27,091 bases of DNA, taken from positions 1 through 27,091 of the forward strand of contig JAZRFR010000162.1 in NCBI GenBank assembly GCA_045643785.1, in the 5' to 3' direction. The DNA is from CAMEON01 sp045643785 (lineage in GTDB: Bacteria; Bacillota; Clostridia; Oscillospirales; CAG-272). Within the stretch, counting starts at the first letter, position 1; every line of letters begins with the position of its first letter. Positions 21,012-27,091 of the stretch are shown here, in pieces. A program made the translations under genes and the position numbers. Under the pieces are notes generated by a model. It was not told where the DNA came from and did not search any database. It was given only the letters and a program-made list of their open reading frames with translations.

Positions 21012-22317
21012 TCGCCTCCGACAGTACGCGCGGAATCTCTATGACCGCGCCGCCGAACGGGTGCGGAGGTTCACCAGGCAGACCGACGAGGTGCTTTCGG
21101 AGGAGCCCATCGACTTCTCCGCCCCCTCCATCCCCTACTACGAGAACCTGGCCAACCGCCTGAGCTTTGTCCGGGTGATTCTGTACATGGTGCTGTTCGT
21201 GTTCATAGCCGTTACCGTGCTGTGCAATCACCGCTTCATTACCTACGAAAACCTGTACTATCTGGCCAAGGATATCAGCGCCGCAACCCTGACCGCCCAA
21301 TCCCGCGCGGATCAGATCAGCTATCCCATATCCTCCACCGAGGCGGATTTCGTGTACTACCGTGGCGGCATGGTCGTCGCAGGAAGCGAAGTCGTCACCG
21401 CCTTGAGCGGCTCGGGACGGCAGACCATGTCGGTCAACGTGGCCTACGCCAACCCCTGCGTACGCGCCTCCGACAAGTATTTTCTGACCTTTGGACGGGG
21501 CGAGCGCTCCTTTGCCGTCTACAATGCCTTCGTCCAGGTACACCGTGAGATCACGGAATTCCCCATATACGATGCCGCCGTGGGCGACAACGGAAATTTC
21601 GCCGTGGTGACACGCTCCCGCGATTATACGTCGGAGGTCATTCTGTACGACGGTGACATGAACAAGCTCGGCAACTGTCATCTGAACGGATACGTGACGA
21701 GCCTCGCCATGAATCGGGAAGGCGACCGTCTGGGCATTATCTCGGCGGAATTCAAGGGCGGCGTCTGGGAGACCAAGGTAACCCTGATCCGTGTTACCAA
21801 AGGACTTCCCAACGCTTCCGCAACCGTCGTGGGCACCATGGGACTCCAATGCGGGTTCGTATCCGACGAACAGCTGGCGGTGGTGTATACGGATCGGCTC
21901 ATGATCTGGGAGAGCGATGCGAGCGTGAAGGGGGAGACCTTCTTCGAGGGAACTGTACCCACCCTGTGCGCCATTGGGGACAACCGCGTGGCGATCCTCT
22001 TTGAGATTCAGACCGATCTGTCCGAAAACCTCTTGCAGGTATACGACAAAAACGGGCGGAGCGTCTACGACGTACGGATGGACGCCACCCATCCCATCCG
22101 TTTGTCGGGCAAGGCAGAGGAATTGGCGCTGGGTAAGAATACGCTCTTTGTTCGTACCAAAAACAAACTGTATCGAATCACCGGAAACGGGGACGATCTG
22201 GCGTATGCCGAGATCAGCCACGATACGGTGACCGTGCTGCCGACCGAGGATGAGGTGCTGGTCTGCACCCCCGCCTACGCCGCGCGGTTGGATAAAAAGG
22301 ATTTCAAAAAGGATTAG
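20989..22317 (+). CDS. DUF5711-family membrane-anchored beta-propeller-like protein
   Basis: This 442-aa protein has a basic N-terminal ~55 residues, one membrane helix (about 60–79) and a large extracellular part built from repeated beta-strand units (for example YNAFVQVHREITEFPIYDAAVGD and VTSLAMNREGDRLGIIS), resembling a WD-type propeller. This is the layout of DUF5711 proteins, often found beside CvpA-family genes as here. Function is unknown; a cell-envelope scaffold or sensor is a guess. The ATG at 20989 is set by AAGGAGGGG upstream; the longer frame starts inside truA without a ribosome site. Overlaps truA by 23 nt. Confidence 0.82.
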   Translation: MQKKNPFDRLRQYARNLYDRAAERVRRFTRQTDEVLSEEPIDFSAPSIPYYENLANRLSFVRVILYMVLFVFIAVTVLCNHRFITYENLYYLAKDISAATLTAQSRADQISYPISSTEADFVYYRGGMVVAGSEVVTALSGSGRQTMSVNVAYANPCVRASDKYFLTFGRGERSFAVYNAFVQVHREITEFPIYDAAVGDNGNFAVVTRSRDYTSEVILYDGDMNKLGNCHLNGYVTSLAMNREGDRLGIISAEFKGGVWETKVTLIRVTKGLPNASATVVGTMGLQCGFVSDEQLAVVYTDRLMIWESDASVKGETFFEGTVPTLCAIGDNRVAILFEIQTDLSENLLQVYDKNGRSVYDVRMDATHPIRLSGKAEELALGKNTLFVRTKNKLYRITGNGDDLAYAEISHDTVTVLPTEDEVLVCTPAYAARLDKKDFKKD

Positions 22318-22331
22318 TCTCGAAACATTCT

Positions 22332-22358
22332 CGCGAAAAATTCATGGGAATTTTCGCG
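22332..22358 (+). terminator. Hairpin after the DUF5711 gene
   Basis: CGCGAAAAATTC / GAATTTTCGCG (22332–22343 with 22348–22358) with one bulged A, 14 nt past the stop. No T-run follows. A TATAAT at 22367–22372 just after it lacks a good −35; cvpA may share the truA transcript. Confidence 0.45.
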
Positions 22359-22425
22359 GATTGCCATATAATCGGAAAAGACGTGCATACTATGATATAT
22401 CCTTCCTGGAAAGGGGTATTATGGT

Positions 22426-23070
22426 ATGCACGTTTTGTTGGATATTCTGTTGGTGGCCGTATTGGCGTTTTTCGTGTTCCGCGGCTGGCGGAGGGGCTTT
22501 GCGGGCTCGGTGCTGAAAAGTGGACGGCTGATCCTCACGCTGGTGATCACCCTGTCCTGCGGCTCGGCTTTCTCATCCTTTATTGATCGGGTCTGGATCC
22601 ATCCCCCCGTGTTTGAGAAGGTTCACGCCCGCTTTACGGCCATGGCCGACGCGGCAGGGGGACGGGTGGATGCGCTGATCTCCCAAATCCCCGGTGTGTT
22701 TCGCTCCTATCTGGACGCGGGCGCGGCAGAGCGCACGCAGGATCTGCACCGCCTGGCCGACGAGTGGTCACAGAGTGTTTCCGAGGGCATATCGGGGGTG
22801 ATCTCCTCGGTGATCGGGCATATTCTCCTGTTCCTGATCGCTTACGCCGCCCTGACGCTGGCGGTCATTCTGTTGAAGCGGCTGACCGACCTCCCCGTGG
22901 TGGGAACGGTGGATCGCATGTTGGGTGTGGCCCTTGGCCTCGTCGGCGGGGTTTTGACGGCGGTCTTTCTGGCGGTGATCCTCGGCGCCGTCCTGCGTAT
23001 ATCGGGGAATGATGATCTTTTGGAACAAACCCTCCTTTTGAGAACCGTATATTCCCTCATAGGGTTCTGA
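22426..23070 (+). CDS. CvpA-family membrane protein
   Basis: This 214-aa protein has the CvpA pattern: first helix (LLDILLVAVLAFFVF) with the conserved RGWRRGFAGSV that follows it, a second helix (LILTLVITLSCGSAF), a soluble stretch of about 65 residues, and two C-terminal helices (VIGHILLFLIAYAALTLAVI; LGVALGLVGGVLTAVFLAVI). Named after colicin V production, the family is widespread, and its exact function is not settled. AAGGGG lies 9 nt before the ATG at 22426. It follows DUF5711, as in related genomes. Confidence 0.9.
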   Translation: MHVLLDILLVAVLAFFVFRGWRRGFAGSVLKSGRLILTLVITLSCGSAFSSFIDRVWIHPPVFEKVHARFTAMADAAGGRVDALISQIPGVFRSYLDAGAAERTQDLHRLADEWSQSVSEGISGVISSVIGHILLFLIAYAALTLAVILLKRLTDLPVVGTVDRMLGVALGLVGGVLTAVFLAVILGAVLRISGNDDLLEQTLLLRTVYSLIGF

Positions 23071-23128
23071 TAAAGCGCATCATCCTTGTCAAAAAATATG
23101 CCTAATGCCTGATTTTTGAAAAAAACTC

Positions 23129-23157
23129 TTTACAAACATGAGGTTTTGTGCTATAAT
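23129..23157 (+). promoter_or_regulatory. SigA-type promoter for hisS
   Basis: TTTACA (23129–23134), 17 nt, TATAAT (23152–23157). The leader is only about 30 nt, so there is no T-box. Confidence 0.87.
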
Positions 23158-23191
23158 AAGATATTGATTTCATTCGGAAGGACAAAATACC

Positions 23192-24466
23192 ATGTTTATT
23201 AAAGAAACCGTCAAGGGTATGCGCGACATTCTCCCCGCTGAAATGGAGATCCGCGAGTACCTGCTCGGAAAACTCAAATATCTGTACACCTCTTTTGGCT
23301 ATACCCAGATCGAGACTCCCTGCATGGAGCGCATCGAGAACCTCACCAGCAAGCAGGGCGGCGAGAACGAGAAGCTCATCTACAAGGTGCTCAAGCGCGG
23401 CGAGAAGCTCACCGAATCCATCGAGAACGCCTCTTTTGATGACCTGTGCGATTCGGGCATGCGCTACGACCTGACCGTGCCCCTGTCCCGCTACTATTCC
23501 AACAATATCGGCAACCTCCCCGCCCCCTTCAAGTCTCTGCAGGTGGGCTCTGTCTGGCGCGCTGACCGTCCTCAGAAGGGCCGTTTCCGCCAGTTCACCC
23601 AGTGCGACATCGACATTCTGGGCGATGCCTCCAACTCTGCCGAGTCCGAGCTGATCTACGTCACCTCCCTGTTTTTGGACAGCGTAGGCGTTAAGGGCAA
23701 CACCGTCATGGTCAACGACCGCCGCATCCTTAAGGGCATGGCCAAGAAGGCAGGCTTTGCCGAGGAGGACTACAACGACGTGTTCATCATTCTGGATAAG
23801 TACGACAAGATCGGTGAGGAGGGTGTCAAGAAGGAACTGTTGGCATCCGGCTTTGCCGCTGAATCCGTTGAGACCTACATGAACATTTTCCACGGCTTCA
23901 TGACCGCCGAGGATCGCTTCACCTACGTGGAGGAGGCCTTCGGTGATGCCATGGAGGAGGGCGTGGCCGACAACATCCGCCAGATCTTCGAAAACGTCGC
24001 CACCATGTCCGGCGGCAAGTTCAACCTCTCCTTCGATCCCACCCTGGTCCGCGGTATGGGCTACTACACCGGCACCATCTTCGAGATCAAGTCCGAGGAC
24101 TTCAAGGGCTCCTCCATCGCCGGCGGCGGCCGTTACGACAACATGATCGGCAACTTCACCGGCACTCCCACCTGCGCCTGCGGCTTCTCCATCGGCTTTG
24201 AGCGCCTGGTCGGCGCCCTGCTGGATAAGAAGTTCAAGGCCGAGGGTAGCCGAGAGAAGGTGGCCGTCCTCTACGGCAAGGCATTCAATTCGGGCGATGT
24301 GGCCGCGCTCCAGTGCAAGTGCAACGCCCTGCGCGAGGCAGGGAAGATCGTCCTGGTTCAGAAGATGAACAAGAACGTGGGCTTCCAGAAGCAGAAGCTG
24401 GAGGCAGAGGGATATACGGCATTTATCGACGTGCGATATCCCGACGAGATCGAGACCAAGTTCTGA
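23192..24466 (+). CDS. hisS: Histidyl-tRNA synthetase
   Basis: This 424-aa class II synthetase charges tRNA-His. VKGMRDILPAEM opens the protein; motif 2 is GSVWRADRPQKGRFRQFTQCD, histidine loops are RGMGYYTGTIFEI and GGGRYDNMIG, and motif 3 is CGFSIGFERL. The C-terminal anticodon-binding domain is present (KVAVLYGKAF… FIDVRYPDE). Length and the anticodon domain exclude the shorter regulatory paralogue HisZ. GGAAGGA precedes the ATG. It is a single-gene transcript with its own promoter and a very strong hairpin after the stop. Confidence 0.96.
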   Translation: MFIKETVKGMRDILPAEMEIREYLLGKLKYLYTSFGYTQIETPCMERIENLTSKQGGENEKLIYKVLKRGEKLTESIENASFDDLCDSGMRYDLTVPLSRYYSNNIGNLPAPFKSLQVGSVWRADRPQKGRFRQFTQCDIDILGDASNSAESELIYVTSLFLDSVGVKGNTVMVNDRRILKGMAKKAGFAEEDYNDVFIILDKYDKIGEEGVKKELLASGFAAESVETYMNIFHGFMTAEDRFTYVEEAFGDAMEEGVADNIRQIFENVATMSGGKFNLSFDPTLVRGMGYYTGTIFEIKSEDFKGSSIAGGGRYDNMIGNFTGTPTCACGFSIGFERLVGALLDKKFKAEGSREKVAVLYGKAFNSGDVAALQCKCNALREAGKIVLVQKMNKNVGFQKQKLEAEGYTAFIDVRYPDEIETKF

Positions 24467-24475
24467 TAAAAATAT

Positions 24476-24517
24476 GCGGGGGGAAACCGAACTGCAAGCA
24501 GTTCGGTTTCCCCCCGC
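24476..24517 (+). terminator. Perfect 20-bp hairpin after hisS
   Basis: GCGGGGGGAAACCGAACTGC and its exact inverse (24498–24517) around two bases. It begins 10 nt after the stop. No T-run follows directly, but the stem is very stable. It forms the left edge of repeat copy 3. Confidence 0.7.
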
Positions 24518-24655
24518 ACCCCTTTTCAAGAACTTTCAAAAAGGGGAATATGTTATGATTTATTGAAAGTTTTTGGGATTCTCAAACCCTTGCAAACTTC
24601 GCCAAAGGCGAATTTGCACCGAGCATCGCGAGGATGTTTCCAAAAAGGGTTTGAG
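24518..24655. repeat. Composite structured intergenic repeat, copy 3
   Basis: Occupies the gap between convergent hisS and rpe. It holds the 25-nt stretch (24518–24542) and TTGAAAGTTTTTGG (24563–24576) found exactly in copy 2, then arms CTCAAACCCTT / AAGGGTTTGAG (24581–24591 with 24645–24655). These enclose TTCGCC–AAA–GGCGAA and GCACCGAGCATCGCGAGGATG, the reverse complement of the copy 2 module with changed bases. Each stem differs from copy 2 yet still pairs. Confidence 0.75.
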
Positions 24656-24697
24656 CCGCCGGAGGCACGTTCTCCGCGCTCCCGTGCTCCCGCTCTC

Positions 24698-25369
24698 TTA
24701 TCCCAGGAACGGATGCTCCAACTCAGCCTCCCGCATGGCCGCCATGACCGAGCGGGGGCGCTTGGTCTTGAACAGGGCAGATCCGGCCACCAGAATGTTG
24801 GCGCCCGCCTCGGTGCAGTAGGATGCGTTGTTTTCACCCACACCGCCGTCCACCTCCAGCTTGAGGTCGATGCCCTTGCTCTGAGCGTAGCGACGAATGG
24901 CGCGTACCTTGTCCAGACACTCGGGAATGAGGGACTGCCCGCCAAAACCGGGCTCTACGGTCATGACCAGAATCATATCAGCCACGCCCACGAAGGGGAA
25001 CAGCACCTCAGCAGGGGTCTTGGGGGAGATGGCGATACCGCAGGGAATCTCCTTGGCCTTGATGGCCTTCAGGGTAGCCATGGGATCCTCCACACTCTCG
25101 TAGTGGAAGGTTATGATATCGGCGCCTGCCTTAATGAAGCTGTCAGCGTACTTGAGGGGATCCGAAATCATGAGATGTACGTCAAAAAACAGATTGGTAT
25201 GGGGGCGGATAGAGGCGATCAGCCCGGGGCCGAAGGAGATGTTGGGCACGAAATGTCCGTCCATGACGTCCAGATGCAGGTAGTTGGCGCCGGAGTCCTC
25301 CATACGGGTGATCTCGTTTCGCAGATCCGAAAAATCAGCAGCCAGCAGGGAAGGGGCAATGTAAAGCAT
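24698..25369 (-). CDS. rpe: Ribulose-phosphate 3-epimerase
   Basis: The enzyme interconverts ribulose-5-phosphate and xylulose-5-phosphate in the pentose phosphate pathway. The 223-aa TIM barrel has the metal ligands H32 and D34 in YLHLDVMDGHFVPN, H65 in FFDVHLMI, and the catalytic Asp in LEVDGGVGENN; the phosphate-binding loop is GANILVAGSALF. GGAAAGGAAA precedes the ATG. It is on the same strand as ispF, ispD and rpiB, but a 192-nt gap with a possible antisense-strand RNA separates it from ispF, so it may have its own promoter. No good one was seen. Confidence 0.97.
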   Translation of the reverse strand: MLYIAPSLLAADFSDLRNEITRMEDSGANYLHLDVMDGHFVPNISFGPGLIASIRPHTNLFFDVHLMISDPLKYADSFIKAGADIITFHYESVEDPMATLKAIKAKEIPCGIAISPKTPAEVLFPFVGVADMILVMTVEPGFGGQSLIPECLDKVRAIRRYAQSKGIDLKLEVDGGVGENNASYCTEAGANILVAGSALFKTKRPRSVMAAMREAELEHPFLG

Positions 25370-25443
25370 GAGGTTTCCTTTCCGTCTCGGACGTGTGCCC
25401 GGACATTGTAACGTTCAGTCGATTTCTGTCGTATACTGGTGGT

Positions 25444-25556
25444 GTGAGATATCCGCGCCGCGTCGGCGCAGGAAGAGAAGATGCAGGACGTGGGTAGGGA
25501 GCGACCTATGCGGCGCGTATCTCGGGTCGGTGCCAATGGGCGCCGACTCTTTTTTT
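25444..25556 (+). ncRNA. Candidate structured small RNA (unassigned)
   Basis: On the plus strand, opposite to the flanking rpe and ispF. A −10-like TATACT (25432–25437) precedes a closing stem GAGATA–(TC)–CGCGCCGC / GCGGCGCG–TATCTC (25446–25461 with 25510–25523, two-base bulge). Inside are GGACG/CGACC or TAGG/CCTA small stems. A second hairpin GTCGGTGCC / GGCGCCGAC (25526–25547) runs into seven T's. The −35 is weak (TTGTAA, 20-nt spacing). It is not tRNA, and it lacks the conserved core of SRP RNA. Could also be part of an unrecognised riboswitch or antisense transcript. Confidence 0.45.
25526..25556 (+). terminator. Rho-independent terminator of the candidate small RNA
   Basis: GTCGGTGCC–AATG–GGCGCCGAC (9 bp, one G·U) followed by TC and seven T's. 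It works only on the plus strand, where no protein gene precedes it. Confidence 0.8.
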
Positions 25557-25561
25557 GCAGA

Positions 25562-26029
25562 TCAGTCGATCAGGCATACCGCATGGGCGGCAATGCCCTC
25601 GCCGGAGCCGGTAAAGCCCAGCTTTTCCTCGGTAGTGGCCTTGACGCTGATGCAGTCTACGTCCACCCCGAAGGCGGCGGCAATATTTTCCCGCATGGCG
25701 GGAATGTGGGGAGCCATTTTGGGCGCTTGGGCGATGATGGTCGCATCAATATTGCCCAGACGGTACCCGCGCTCAGCCATAACCTCGGCCACACGGCGGG
25801 TCAAGGCAAGGCTGTCAGCACCCTTGTAGGCGGGATCGTTGTCGGGGAAAAGTTTTCCAATGTCCCCCGCGGCCATGGCGCCCAGTACCGCGTCCATGAC
25901 GGCATGGAGCAGGACGTCGGCATCCGAATGGCCGAGAAGACCCTTTTCATAAGGGATATCTACTCCACCGATGATGCACTTCCGTCCCTCCACAAGGCGG
26001 TGTACGTCGTACCCGTGACCGATCCTCAT
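25562..26029 (-). CDS. ispF: 2-C-methyl-D-erythritol 2,4-cyclodiphosphate synthase
   Basis: IspF cyclises CDP-methylerythritol 2-phosphate to MEcPP in the MEP isoprenoid pathway. The 155-aa protein has metal ligands D8 and H10 (GYDVHRL) and H42 (GHSDADVLLHA), the conserved ATTEEKLGFTG, and typical length. The ATG overlaps the ispD stop by 4 nt (ATGA), so the two are translationally coupled. The enzyme acts as a trimer. The MEP pathway is the expected isoprenoid route in these Clostridia. Confidence 0.97.
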   Translation of the reverse strand: MRIGHGYDVHRLVEGRKCIIGGVDIPYEKGLLGHSDADVLLHAVMDAVLGAMAAGDIGKLFPDNDPAYKGADSLALTRRVAEVMAERGYRLGNIDATIIAQAPKMAPHIPAMRENIAAAFGVDVDCISVKATTEEKLGFTGSGEGIAAHAVCLID

Positions 26030-26832
26030 GCTTTGTCCTCCGCTGTGGGAGCCGCCTTTTTGCGCGCCTCCAGAATGGCGGTGGCAAAGACGATATCGGT
26101 GGGATCGGTGATCTTGATGTTCTCACGGGAGCAGGCAACCATCTTTACGGGCACGTGAATATGCTCCAGCATCTGGTTGTCGTCGGTGGCCTGTAGCTTT
26201 TCATCACGGGCTACGTAGGCGGCGGCGCGGTACAGATTCAGAGCAAAGACCTGTGGGGTCTGGGCCAACCATACGTAGTTGCGGTCGGGGGTGGAGTTGA
26301 TGAACGCCGAGGAATCGCACACCTTGACGGTGTCGGTGGCTTTGACGCCCGCTGAGGCCGCATTCCATTGGTACGCGGCGTGACAGACCTTCTGAATCTC
26401 CGCAGGCGTGATGAGACATCTGGCCGCGTCGGCAATGGCCACGAATTTGCATCGCGCATCCACCTCGTCGGAGCCCAGTCGGGCGGATTCCTGGCGGGTC
26501 TCCCCACCCTTGACAACCTTGGTCAGCTTGGTCAGCCCGTAGGTCTCCTTGAAGCCGTCGTAGAGGGAGAGCTCATCCTCTCTGGCCACCACGATGATCT
26601 CGTGGACGGTGTCAGCCGCCTCAAAGGCCTGCAGAGTCCGCGCCACAACGGGAAGTCCGTCCAGTTCCATGAACTGCTTGCGGGGTTCTCCCATGAGCGC
26701 CTCCATGCGCGTGGAGCTACCCGCGGCGCAAACCACTACGGAGGTGAAGTTTTTGGGGTTCGGTGTACCCGCTACCGCGCGGAGAAAATCGGCGATCTTC
26801 TTGGTGGCAGGCTTTTTGGGCGTATCACTCAT
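26026..26832 (-). CDS. ispD: 2-C-methyl-D-erythritol 4-phosphate cytidylyltransferase
   Basis: IspD joins CTP to methylerythritol 4-phosphate, the third MEP-pathway step. The 268-aa protein has the nucleotide loop VVCAAGSSTRM (33–43), RKQF (51–54), the GGETRQESAR segment, AIADAARCLI (usually HDAARP; here the His and Pro are replaced) and AQTPQVF. The N-terminus carries about 28 extra, Lys-rich residues before the fold. The start at 26832 has AAAAGGAG 7 nt upstream; the longer frame to 26850 is not supported. It overlaps ispF by 4 nt and follows rpiB by 38 nt. Confidence 0.95.
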   Translation of the reverse strand: MSDTPKKPATKKIADFLRAVAGTPNPKNFTSVVVCAAGSSTRMEALMGEPRKQFMELDGLPVVARTLQAFEAADTVHEIIVVAREDELSLYDGFKETYGLTKLTKVVKGGETRQESARLGSDEVDARCKFVAIADAARCLITPAEIQKVCHAAYQWNAASAGVKATDTVKVCDSSAFINSTPDRNYVWLAQTPQVFALNLYRAAAYVARDEKLQATDDNQMLEHIHVPVKMVACSRENIKITDPTDIVFATAILEARKKAAPTAEDKA

Positions 26833-26870
26833 GTGCGGTCTCCTTTTCAAGTCGTTGGCGAAGCGTAAAA

Positions 26871-27091
26871 TTATTTGTCCAGGGCGTTGATATCGTCCAC
26901 TCTGGCCTGATGGCGGCCGCCCTCAAAGGGCGTGTCGATGAACAGATCTACCATGTCGCAGGCAAGGCCGTAGCCGATGACGCGCTCGCCCAGGCAGAGC
27001 ACGTTGGCGTTGTTGTGCATACGGGTCATGCGGGCGGAGAAGGTGTTCTCGCAGGCGGCGGCGCGGATGCCCGCGTGCTTGTTGGCAGCCA
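26871..27091 (-). CDS. rpiB: Ribose 5-phosphate isomerase B (partial, 3' end)
   Basis: Only the C-terminal 72 or so residues are in the window; the start lies beyond 27091. The reading (AANKHAGIRAAACENTFSAR, TRMHNNANVLCLGERVIG, FEGGRHQARVDDI) matches RpiB, including the conserved TRxHNNAN and GxRVIG segments and the RH near the end. RpiB interconverts ribose-5-phosphate and ribulose-5-phosphate, so it shares a pathway with the Rpe gene about 1.5 kb downstream on the same strand. The ispD start follows its stop by 38 nt, so it is probably the first known gene of this operon. Confidence 0.93.
   Translation of the reverse strand, partial: AANKHAGIRAAACENTFSARMTRMHNNANVLCLGERVIGYGLACDMVDLFIDTPFEGGRHQARVDDINALDK

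Noticed and set aside
23158..23191. T-box riboswitch before hisS
   Set aside because: The leader from the predicted start is only about 30 nt and contains no T-box sequence.
25444..25556. SRP (4.5S-like) RNA
   Set aside because: A short resemblance (CAGG…GGGAGC…CCTA) exists, but the conserved GUCAGG and AGCAGCC core is absent.

Overview
The window looks like chromosomal DNA of a spore-forming, anaerobic-type Clostridia (Bacillota), probably an uncultured gut lineage near Oscillospirales or Christensenellales. The evidence is a spoIIGA–sigE sporulation pair, a tgt…yajC–TIGR04086 block, a DUF421–DUF4363 pair, a DUF5711–CvpA pair, strong Shine–Dalgarno sites, many SigA-type promoters with 17-nt spacers, and fairly G+C-rich codon use (by eye). 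UGA is an ordinary stop for many intact genes here. The placement is inference; no rRNA or tRNA gene is present.

Layout. 1–4.8 kb: a GH28-like beta-helix gene broken by an in-frame TGA, tgt (queuosine tRNA modification), a HAD phosphatase, a two-TM membrane protein and an esterase broken by a one-base frameshift. 4.9–6.1 kb: yajC, a TIGR04086 membrane protein and a 67-aa unknown. 6.1–7.7 kb: luxS and an SGNH esterase. 8.0–10.2 kb (minus): a zinc-ribbon membrane protein, sigE and spoIIGA. 10.4–12.5 kb: a lipoprotein, an acyl carrier protein, and DUF421–DUF4363. 12.6–14.5 kb (minus): a lone AAA ATPase, then a possible small basic protein overlapping a leucine-rich-repeat protein. 15.0–19.8 kb: a sugar-catabolic operon with a 1062-aa GH106-like glycosidase, a xylose-isomerase-like TIM barrel and a GDPD phosphodiesterase. 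20.2–23.1 kb: truA, DUF5711 and CvpA. 23.2–24.5 kb: hisS. 24.7–27.1 kb (minus): rpiB (partial), ispD, ispF and rpe, linking the non-oxidative pentose phosphate and MEP isoprenoid pathways.

Most genes are housekeeping. The unusual material is between genes. A family of structured intergenic repeats (about 1535, 7730–7931 and 24476–24655) keeps its hairpins while the stem sequences change. Other signals are a tandem repeat facing its own inverse before the HAD gene, an inverted pair of GC-rich modules before truA, two promoters built into terminators (before luxS and truA), and a possible promoter–structure–terminator ncRNA of about 113 nt between rpe and ispF. Two carbohydrate-type enzymes near the left end are interrupted by single changes. 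These could be real decay or assembly errors, and raw reads would settle it.
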